Shown in pieces: positions 1 through 5,444 of a stretch of 5,629 nt of DNA. The DNA is taken from positions 1 to 5,629 of the forward strand of contig CAKVCJ010000141.1 in the NCBI GenBank assembly GCA_934725655.1, read 5' to 3'. Both the position numbers and the translations under genes were made by a program. A model generated the notes under the pieces. That model had not been told where the DNA came from, did not search any database, and was given only the letters and a program-made list of their open reading frames with translations. The stretch comes from an uncultured Brachyspira sp. (GTDB taxonomy: Bacteria; Spirochaetota; Brachyspiria; Brachyspirales; Brachyspiraceae). Position 1 is the first letter of the stretch; each line of letters opens with the position of its first letter.

Positions 1-39
1 GCGGTTAAATAAATTAAGATAATAAATAATTTTTTTCAT
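1..39 (-). CDS. 5' end of an unidentified minus-strand gene (partial)
   Basis: Read on the minus strand, an ATG at 39-37 opens a frame that stays open to the window edge and gives MKKIIYYLNLFNR. An AGGAG-type ribosome binding site lies 7 nt upstream (complement of 47-50), which is the main reason to believe it. The start Met-Lys-Lys followed by hydrophobic residues could begin a signal peptide or membrane segment, but 13 codons are too few to name a family. It would be transcribed divergently from the nrdG operon. Alternative: a plus-strand gene ends in this stretch (all three plus frames hit a stop by position 20) and the hairpin at 63-98 is its terminator. The two readings compete, and the sequence to the left would decide. 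Confidence 0.5.
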   Translation of the reverse strand, partial: MKKIIYYLNLFNR

Positions 40-46
40 ATTTTTT

Positions 47-50
47 CTCC
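47..50 (-). promoter_or_regulatory. Ribosome binding site for the left-edge minus-strand gene
   Basis: The plus strand reads CTCC here, which is GGAG on the minus strand, preceded by another A/G-rich base run and placed 7 nt before the ATG at 39-37. The spacing is ideal. In such an AT-rich stretch this purine core stands out, and it is the chief support for a minus-strand gene start at the left edge. Confidence 0.5.
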
Positions 51-62
51 TATTGTATTATT

Positions 63-98
63 AATGTAGAGCCATCCTAACGGGTGGCTTTATATTTT
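63..98 (+). terminator. Hairpin with T-rich tail, probable intrinsic terminator
   Basis: The core stem pairs 70-77 (AGCCATCC) with 82-89 (GGGTGGCT) around a TAAC loop at 78-81. Weaker A/T and G-U pairs extend it without a break to 63 and 96, and TTATATTTT follows the core. The wobble pairs 66-93, 69-90 and 75-84 form only in plus-strand RNA; in minus-strand RNA they become A-C mismatches and no T-run follows. The element is therefore built to act in a rightward transcript. It lies upstream of the predicted nrdG promoter, so it does not end or attenuate that transcript. It may end a plus-strand gene lying left of the window, or insulate the operon from readthrough. Confidence 0.65.
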
Positions 99-102
99 AA
101 TA

Positions 103-130
103 TTGAGCTTTTACAAATAAAGAGTATAAT
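103..130 (+). promoter_or_regulatory. Sigma70-type promoter for the nrdG operon
   Basis: A -35-like TTGAGC (103-108) and a perfect -10 TATAAT (125-130) are separated by 16 nt. Transcription would start near 137, leaving a leader of about 20 nt with a TGAGG ribosome binding site (143-147) 10 nt before the nrdG ATG. I see no convincing NrdR-box pair. No other promoter of this quality is evident before the later genes, consistent with one transcript for all five. Confidence 0.65.
110..124 (+). repeat. Left copy of an imperfect direct repeat flanking the five-gene block
   Basis: TTTACAAATAAAGAG here matches TTTACAATCATAAAGAG at 5415-5431 if two bases (TC) are allowed as an insertion in the right copy. 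AATT follows shortly after both copies. The left copy fills most of the promoter spacer upstream of nrdG. The composition is AT-rich, so chance is not excluded. Confidence 0.35.
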
Positions 131-157
131 TAATTAAAAACATGAGGTATTAATTTT

Positions 158-595
158 ATGAATATATTTGTTAATTCTGTAAATATAAGAACTTCATTGG
201 TAGATGGACCAGGAATAAGAGGCGTTTTGTTTCTACAAGGATGCAATTTTAGATGCGAAGGTTGTCATAATACCAAAACTTGGGATATAAACGCTGGCGA
301 AGAATACGATGTTTTGAAATTGGTTAGCATATTAGGAAAAAGCATACCGAATAAAAAAATAACTATCTCTGGCGGTGAACCTTTATTACAAAAGGAAGCT
401 CTATTATATTTATTAAAAAATATTAAAGATTGGGATATTTGTTTATACACGGGATATTCTTTAAATAAAGTTCCAAAAGATATTTTATGCTATTTGAAGT
501 ATATAAAAGTTGGTAAATTTAATAAAGATTTAAAAACTACCACGATTCCGTTCATCGGTTCAATAAACCAATATTTTATAAATTTAAGGAATTAA
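158..595 (+). CDS. nrdG: Anaerobic ribonucleotide reductase activating protein (radical SAM)
   Basis: NrdG uses a [4Fe-4S] cluster and S-adenosylmethionine to place a glycyl radical on NrdD, switching on anaerobic deoxynucleotide synthesis in the cytoplasm. The 145-residue protein shows the family signature in order: VDGPGIR (15-21), the cluster motif CxxxCxxC with Cys29, Cys33 and Cys36 followed by HN, the SAM-binding SGGEP (71-75), and the late IGSINQ element (133-138). Length is close to E. coli NrdG (154 residues), so it looks complete. The start is supported by TGAGG at 143-147 and by the NSV/VDGPGIR segment lying near the N-terminus as usual. It is the first gene of the operon, 2 nt before nrdD. 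The order nrdG-nrdD is the reverse of E. coli nrdDG. Other glycyl-radical activases are made unlikely by the short length and by the neighbour. Confidence 0.96.
   Translation: MNIFVNSVNIRTSLVDGPGIRGVLFLQGCNFRCEGCHNTKTWDINAGEEYDVLKLVSILGKSIPNKKITISGGEPLLQKEALLYLLKNIKDWDICLYTGYSLNKVPKDILCYLKYIKVGKFNKDLKTTTIPFIGSINQYFINLRN
586..590 (+). promoter_or_regulatory. nrdD ribosome binding site inside the nrdG 3' end
   Basis: AAGGA lies within the last codons of nrdG, 7 nt before the nrdD ATG at 598. With the nrdG stop at 593-595 falling between the site and the start, ribosomes ending on nrdG would reload at once onto nrdD. This suggests coupled translation of activase and reductase. Confidence 0.75.
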
Positions 596-597
596 AA

Positions 598-2307
598 ATG
601 GATTTTTTAAACGAAAACGCAGCTGAAAGATACAGTTATATAGGTTTTATTTTTAGAAAAGGAGAGAGGAAGCAAAAAGAAGAGGTTCTTAATTCTCTTC
701 CTAAAGATTTATCAAAGTTGCATAGAGACGGTTATATTCATATACATGATTTAGATGCATATGGACTTACTTATAATTGTTTGACATTTAATATTAATAA
801 TCAATTCCCGTATTACGATTATAAGAAGTTATCCCAGCAAAGAAAAATATTGAAACTATTTAATTTTTATAAAGAGTTATTTATTAAGATAGGCAATGAG
901 CAGTCTGGGGGCGAAGCGTTTGCGAATTTCGATATCGATACTGCTTATATATTGACAAATTTAGGAGTTAAAAACTCTAAAACTAATCTGTCCTTAATTA
1001 AAGATTGTATTTCAGAATTAATGTATTGGTGTAATGAGTCGCATGATAGAATGGGCATGGTTAGTTATTATGTAACTTTAAATATAGGGTTGGCAGATAC
1101 TCAATATTCTTATCAAATATGTGAAATTACTTTAGATGCTTTTAGCGAATTGCCAAGAGACATATTTAAGCCAAATATAGTTTTTAAAGTAAAAAAAGGC
1201 GTCAATTTAGAAGAGACTTCTCCAAATTATATGTTATTAAAAAAATCGTTAGAATGCAGTGCTAAAAAAATGATTCCTACTTACTTATTATGCGATAGTA
1301 AACCGAATATAAATATTGACGCTAAAGTTTTAGGCATTATGGGATGCAGAACTAGAGTAGTCGATAATATATTTGGAGATAAAGGAGCTATAGGTAGAGG
1401 AAACATTGTTAATATATCTATTAATTTGCCAAGACTCGGATTAGAAGCGATAAATGAAAATGCAGAAAACGAATATAAATTATTTAAGGAAAAATGGCTT
1501 GATATAGCGAAACAATCTACTAAAATATTATTGGATAGATATAATCGTATTATTAAATTACAATCTAAAGATTTTCAAACAAATAGAAAATATAATTTAT
1601 GGGTAGAAGATTTCGAATCCGATAAAACATTAGAGCATATATTTCGTCACGGAACATTGTCGATAGGTTTTATAGGACTTTCTGAAGCGATAGAAATTCT
1701 AACGGGTGAAAAATTTTATCTATCAGATAGCGCTATGAATATGGCTTATGATTTTGTTAAATTTATGCGTTCCTATACCGATGAATGTGTTAAAAAATAT
1801 AGTTTAAACTTTTCATTGTTAGCTACAAGCGGAGAATTGATAGGTCATAGATTTTGTGATATAGATTCTAAATTATATAATCATACTATTTTTAATAAAG
1901 GTTATTATACAAATTCGTTTCATGTAGATGTGGACAGCATGCTTTCAGGATTTGAAAAAATATCTAAAGAAGCTCGTTTTCATGAATTGGCAAACGGAGG
2001 ATGTATTACATATATAGAACTTGGCGAAGCTCCTATAGGGAATCATGAAGGTTTAGAAGAATATGTCAAATATGCAATCGAAAAAGGCGTTCATTATCTT
2101 GGATTTAATTTTCCGCTTGATATTTGCAATAAATGCCATTCTACAGGTTTATTAGATAAATGCTATAATTGCGGAAGCATGGATATTAAAAGAATTAGAA
2201 GAGTTAGCGGATATTTAGAAATTTTAGACCAATTTACAAAAGGCAAGTATCTCGAAGCTAATAATAGGAAATTGAATTATTATGATAATAGCTATAGAAG
2301 GAGCTGA
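598..2307 (+). CDS. nrdD: Class III (anaerobic) ribonucleoside-triphosphate reductase, no ATP cone
   Basis: NrdD reduces ribonucleoside triphosphates to deoxyribonucleotides with a glycyl radical made by NrdG. The 569-residue protein keeps the catalytic set: Cys61 in YNCLTFNI (matching T4 Cys79), Cys250 in MGCRTRV (the thiyl-radical cysteine, matching T4 Cys290), the NLPR loop (276-279), a zinc site of two CxxC pairs (510/513 and 522/525), and the radical Gly538 in RVSGYL. The tail after that glycine is 31 residues, as in E. coli (Gly681 of 712). The N-terminal ATP-cone domain of about 100 residues found in E. coli NrdD is absent: the catalytic part begins within the first ten residues. T4 NrdD (605 residues) is similarly short, so a phage or mobile origin is plausible. 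No ATG-led cone sequence lies upstream, since nrdG abuts. It overlaps the next gene by 26 nt. Confidence 0.96.
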   Translation: MDFLNENAAERYSYIGFIFRKGERKQKEEVLNSLPKDLSKLHRDGYIHIHDLDAYGLTYNCLTFNINNQFPYYDYKKLSQQRKILKLFNFYKELFIKIGNEQSGGEAFANFDIDTAYILTNLGVKNSKTNLSLIKDCISELMYWCNESHDRMGMVSYYVTLNIGLADTQYSYQICEITLDAFSELPRDIFKPNIVFKVKKGVNLEETSPNYMLLKKSLECSAKKMIPTYLLCDSKPNINIDAKVLGIMGCRTRVVDNIFGDKGAIGRGNIVNISINLPRLGLEAINENAENEYKLFKEKWLDIAKQSTKILLDRYNRIIKLQSKDFQTNRKYNLWVEDFESDKTLEHIFRHGTLSIGFIGLSEAIEILTGEKFYLSDSAMNMAYDFVKFMRSYTDECVKKYSLNFSLLATSGELIGHRFCDIDSKLYNHTIFNKGYYTNSFHVDVDSMLSGFEKISKEARFHELANGGCITYIELGEAPIGNHEGLEEYVKYAIEKGVHYLGFNFPLDICNKCHSTGLLDKCYNCGSMDIKRIRRVSGYLEILDQFTKGKYLEANNRKLNYYDNSYRRS

Positions 2308-2857
2308 CGGAGTCGGCAAAACTACTGTATCTAAATTAGTAGCCGAAAAGTTAAATTTTTTATTTGTGGAAAAACCTTTGCATTATTTATTAGATAACGA
2401 TTATAATAAATATATTAAATTAAGGGATTACTTTAATAATCAAAATGATAGAAATCTATCGTCTTGGTTCTACGGATTAAATTATATGTTGATATCTAAT
2501 ATATTTAAAAATAAGAATATAGTTACGGATAGATATTTTTTGTCAATGTATTCTTTAAGCTATTCGGACTATAACGGAGATATTTATGATTTACTCATTA
2601 AAAAGTTAGAAAAACCAATTATAACCGTTATATTAAAAGCATCATCAAAAATAATATACAAAAGGTTAATAAAAAGAAATCCTTTTGATAAGGATATAAA
2701 TAAATTATGCAATATAGACTTTTTATATAATAAAATGTATGAATGCGTTAATAAATATAATATTCCTTATATCGAATTAGACGCTTCTTATATTAATGAA
2801 CATGAAACCTCCGATATTATTGTCAATAAATATAAAAATATTATAAATGGCGAGTAA
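2282..2857 (+). CDS. Thymidylate-kinase-like P-loop (deoxy)nucleotide kinase
   Basis: This 191-residue protein begins directly with a Walker A loop, GADGVGKTT (7-15). It has the DRY motif of thymidylate kinases at 83-85, and a basic segment (KRLIKRNPFDKD, 127-138) where the LID should lie. These features fit a dTMP kinase or a related deoxynucleoside mono- or nucleoside kinase. DRY favours the thymidylate kinase branch over the deoxycytidine/deoxyguanosine kinase branch. It is a little shorter than usual Tmk (about 205-210), and most of the sequence away from these motifs is not recognisable to me, so I leave the symbol empty. An AGGA at 2266-2269 lies 12 nt before the ATG. The gene starts inside nrdD in another frame (26-nt overlap), implying translational coupling. 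Next to nrdGD it would process their products toward dNTPs. It could be a second copy beside a chromosomal tmk. Confidence 0.85.
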   Translation: MIIAIEGADGVGKTTVSKLVAEKLNFLFVEKPLHYLLDNDYNKYIKLRDYFNNQNDRNLSSWFYGLNYMLISNIFKNKNIVTDRYFLSMYSLSYSDYNGDIYDLLIKKLEKPIITVILKASSKIIYKRLIKRNPFDKDINKLCNIDFLYNKMYECVNKYNIPYIELDASYINEHETSDIIVNKYKNIINGE

Positions 2858-2863
2858 ATATAA

Positions 2864-4525
2864 ATGATTAGTTTAGAAATGAAATATACTGCTTTATATT
2901 GGGCTCTTAATTTTGAAGAAATAAGCGAAGATATATTTGTAAAATACTATAATAATGATTATAAAATAACTATATTTGCCGAAAACCAATTAATAGATTA
3001 CGGTAAAGATATAATCATAAAAAATAAAAATAGTTGTGAAATAATTTCTCATAGAGATTTAGTTATTCTTGAGTGCTTAAACAGATTATTAGATAAAGGA
3101 ATAAATCCTAATGAAATAGTAATTAATGCAAAAATTGATAACGAACCAGATATTATATGCAAAGATATGGCAATATTCTGCGAAGCATGGCAAGAATATT
3201 CGGATGATTTTCATTATAATAAATATAAATATAATATTAAATATACATCTTTATTAGTATCTGGCATTGTAGAAATAAAAAATATAATTATATTTGAAAA
3301 TAAACTTTATGATTATGGAATATTTGAGTATAACTCAAATATATTTTACCCAAAATTGAAAAATAAAAATAATATTATAGATTTTCAATATAATAGCGAT
3401 TTTATTTTATCTCATGACGAATTGATAAAATATAAAGGAAAATCTAAAAAATTAATCTTACCAGAAGGAATTAGAATTTTGTCTGCAAATTCATTTTGGA
3501 ATAATAAAGATCTAGAAGAAGTCGTATTACCAGAATCATTAGAGATTATAGGAGGAGATAGCTTTTATTACTGTGAAAAATTAAAAAAGATAAATATTCC
3601 TAAAAATGTTTTGATTATAGGAAACAATCCGTTTTCGGCATGCAAAAGTTTAGAAGTTATAGAAAATAAAAGCGAGCATTTTATTATAAAGGACAATATC
3701 TTATTTAATAAAAAAATGGACCGCATTATATATTATCCTATGAATAAAAAAGACAATTTTTATAGCATACCAGATACGGTAAAAATTATAGGAAAACATT
3801 CTTTTTATAATAATAAATATATAGAAAAACTCATAATACCAAAATCTGTTATTCATATGGAGAATAATCCTTTTTCAGATTGCGATAAAATATCACTGGA
3901 TATAAGAACTAATAATTACCATAATGATAATGGCGTAGTTTTTAATAAATTTAAAACTATGATAGTTTGCGTATTAAAGAACGCTAATATAGGAGATTAT
4001 ACTATTCCTGACACGGTTAAATATATTGGTAGAAATTCATTCTGGAATTGCAAAAGTATAAAAAAGTTAACCATTTCTAACGGTATAGTAAAAATAGGAT
4101 ATAATCCTTTTGCAAATTGTGATAATATAGAATTGGCATCCAAAAATCCAAAATTTATAGTTGCTGATGGGATGCTTTTAAATAGTGAAAAAAATGAGCT
4201 AATATGTTGTCCAAATAGAGTGGCAAAAGGAATAAGGTATTTGCCAAAAAATATAAAAAGAATAAATTCGAGAGCTTTTAGCGGTTGTTTTAATTTAAAA
4301 AGTATAGAATTGCATAACGAACTTGAATTAATAGATAAATCTGCCTTTACTTTATGTTCAAATCTTAAAGAAATTTATATACCCGATTCCTGTATATATG
4401 TTAACGAATGGGCTTTTGCGGGTTGTGTTAAATTAAAAAAGATATCAATAAACGAGAATACTAATCTTCATAAAAATGCATTTATAGGTTGCGATGCCAA
4501 GATTATTAAAAGGCGTAGATTATGA
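2864..4525 (+). CDS. Cytoplasmic BspA-type leucine-rich-repeat protein with PD-(D/E)xK-like N-terminal domain
   Basis: The 553-residue protein has two parts. Residues about 185-550 are leucine-rich repeats of the BspA/LRR_5 type, with recurring units such as LEEVVLPESLEIIG and SFYYCEKLKKINIP, including three larger copies of 79-80 residues. Residues about 1-170 are not LRR. There, SHRDLVILECLNRLLDKGI (62-80, with Glu70), EPDII (94-98, Asp96) and MAIFCEAWQ (102-110, Glu107) follow the helix-strand-strand pattern of PD-(D/E)xK nucleases. The pattern is closest to the Vsr/DUF559 style, where a hydrophobic strand ends in an acidic residue. The usual lysine two residues after the last acid is Trp109, so activity is doubtful. 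No signal peptide or membrane segment is present, unlike surface BspA proteins. The start lies 6 nt after the kinase stop with only a weak GGCGAG site. The stop overlaps the methyltransferase start (ATGA). LRRs usually bind proteins; the partner is unknown. Confidence 0.88.
   Translation: MISLEMKYTALYWALNFEEISEDIFVKYYNNDYKITIFAENQLIDYGKDIIIKNKNSCEIISHRDLVILECLNRLLDKGINPNEIVINAKIDNEPDIICKDMAIFCEAWQEYSDDFHYNKYKYNIKYTSLLVSGIVEIKNIIIFENKLYDYGIFEYNSNIFYPKLKNKNNIIDFQYNSDFILSHDELIKYKGKSKKLILPEGIRILSANSFWNNKDLEEVVLPESLEIIGGDSFYYCEKLKKINIPKNVLIIGNNPFSACKSLEVIENKSEHFIIKDNILFNKKMDRIIYYPMNKKDNFYSIPDTVKIIGKHSFYNNKYIEKLIIPKSVIHMENNPFSDCDKISLDIRTNNYHNDNGVVFNKFKTMIVCVLKNANIGDYTIPDTVKYIGRNSFWNCKSIKKLTISNGIVKIGYNPFANCDNIELASKNPKFIVADGMLLNSEKNELICCPNRVAKGIRYLPKNIKRINSRAFSGCFNLKSIELHNELELIDKSAFTLCSNLKEIYIPDSCIYVNEWAFAGCVKLKKISINENTNLHKNAFIGCDAKIIKRRRL
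3533..4246 (+). repeat. Three tandem ~79-residue super-repeats within the LRR gene
   Basis: Protein units 224-303, 304-382 and 383-461 (3533-3772, 3773-4009, 4010-4246) align end to end with lengths of 80, 79 and 79 residues. Fixed landmarks recur in phase: an IG..SF element near the start, NPFSAC (255), NPFSDC (335) and NPFANC (414), then NILFNKKMDRIIYYP (278), GVVFNKFKTMIVCVL (357) and GMLLNSEKNELICCP (436), and a closing IP or LP. Each unit thus holds two ordinary LRRs plus an inserted beta-rich segment. The DNA copies have diverged, so this is an old duplication rather than a recent slippage array. Confidence 0.85.
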
Positions 4526-5373
4526 TAAATAATGTAATATTTGAATCTGATAATTTAGATGCTCTTAAAGAATTATTAAAAATGAATTTAGAAGAAAAAG
4601 TTGATGTGATTCCTATAGACCCTCCGTATAATACAGCAATCTATTATATTAAATACAAAGATAGTTTTAGTGATGATTATTTTATTCGATTTATGAAAGA
4701 ACGATTATATATTGCCTATAAGTTATTATCTAATAAAGGTGTTATGTTTATACATATAGATGAAAATGAATTATACAATCTAAAAAAATTATGTGAAGAT
4801 ATTTTTGGTAAAGAAAATATAAAAATAATAATTTGGAAAAAGAATAATGAAATTTTTGATAAGGATAAAAAAATAAATAAAAAAAATCACAATATAAAAG
4901 TAATACATGAATATATAGTTGTTTGTTTTAAAGATTTTATTAATACAAAATTAAATTTAATAAAAAAAGTTAAATATGATAATGGAAAATTTATTGAGGA
5001 ATTATCTACTTTGGAATCTATTATAGATTTTTTAGGAACAAACTTTTCGGCTAAAAAAGAATTATCTGAAATTTTTGATGGTAATATAGTATTCTCTACT
5101 CCAAAACCTATGAAACTTATAAAAGAACTTATAAGAAGCGCAAGCGATAAAGATTCAATAATATTAGATTTTTTTGGTGGAAGTGCAACTACGGCGCATG
5201 CATGTATGGATTTAAATAAAGAGGATAAAGGAAATAGAAAATTTATAATAGTAACAAATAATGAAAATAATATATGCAGAAGCGTTACTGTTCCAAGAGT
5301 TGAGAAGGCTATAAAATTATATAATTACAGAGAGACTTTTGAATTCAAATCTTTAACTTCCATTTATAAATAA
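4522..5373 (+). CDS. Small site-specific DNA adenine methyltransferase, type III Mod-like
   Basis: The protein would transfer a methyl group from S-adenosylmethionine to adenine in DNA. At 283 residues it shows the beta-class order: the catalytic DPPYN (33-37) near the start, then FIHIDENE (76-83), the Mod-type PKPMKLIKEL segment (194-203), the SAM-binding motif I DFFGGSATTAH (216-226), and a closing TVPRVEKAIKLY. Type III Mod proteins are commonly 500-650 residues. Here only about 110 residues separate FIHIDENE from PKP, so the target-recognition part is very small, although both catalytic ends are intact. That middle part (about 105-160) is Lys/Asn-rich with long A-runs and more AT-rich than the neighbours. 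The ATG overlaps the LRR stop as ATGA, implying coupled translation. No Res subunit or other recognisable restriction gene follows. It may be an orphan protective or regulatory methylase. Confidence 0.92.
   Translation: MINNVIFESDNLDALKELLKMNLEEKVDVIPIDPPYNTAIYYIKYKDSFSDDYFIRFMKERLYIAYKLLSNKGVMFIHIDENELYNLKKLCEDIFGKENIKIIIWKKNNEIFDKDKKINKKNHNIKVIHEYIVVCFKDFINTKLNLIKKVKYDNGKFIEELSTLESIIDFLGTNFSAKKELSEIFDGNIVFSTPKPMKLIKELIRSASDKDSIILDFFGGSATTAHACMDLNKEDKGNRKFIIVTNNENNICRSVTVPRVEKAIKLYNYRETFEFKSLTSIYK
4867..4886 (+). repeat. Paired homopolymer A tracts (A7 and A8) in the methyltransferase gene
   Basis: An A7 run (4867-4873) and an A8 run (4879-4886), the longest homopolymer I see in the window, lie in codons 116-122. 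Reading through the A8 tract, one extra A leads to TGA after ten codons, and one lost A leads to TAA after five. Either slip would therefore remove the SAM-binding half. This is the layout of a phase-variable methylase, but A-runs are common by chance in such DNA. Confidence 0.4.
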
Positions 5374-5414
5374 TATAAATATATGAGTTAGTCTTTAATT
5401 TATAAAAAGTCTTA

Positions 5415-5431
5415 TTTACAATCATAAAGAG
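5415..5431 (+). repeat. Right copy of an imperfect direct repeat flanking the five-gene block
   Basis: TTTACAATCATAAAGAG here repeats the 15-base element at 110-124 with a 2-base insertion. It lies in the 71-nt gap between the methyltransferase stop and the end of the convergent DUF4416 gene. I see no convincing terminator hairpin in that gap. Confidence 0.35.
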
Positions 5432-5444
5432 CGAATTTTTTAAT

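Noticed and set aside
130..137. TTAATTAA palindrome next to the -10 box as an operator
   Set aside because: An eight-base all-A/T palindrome is expected by chance in this composition and matches no regulator site I can name.
265..450. 61-codon open frame on the minus strand inside nrdG
   Set aside because: It lies wholly within a clear nrdG coding region, resembles no family I know, and has no sign of a ribosome binding site; it is a shadow of the real gene.
2282..2857. Assigning the kinase as a firm thymidylate kinase (tmk)
   Set aside because: The P-loop and DRY motif fit, but the rest of the protein is too diverged to exclude another deoxynucleoside or deoxynucleotide kinase.
4522..5373. 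Methylase as a frameshifted or truncated pseudogene
   Set aside because: It is short, but it has a coupled start, both catalytic motif groups and a normal C-terminal segment in one uninterrupted frame.
5374..5444. Bidirectional terminator expected between convergent genes
   Set aside because: Only very short pairings (CTTT with AAAG) and scattered T-runs are present; I could not build a stem worth calling.
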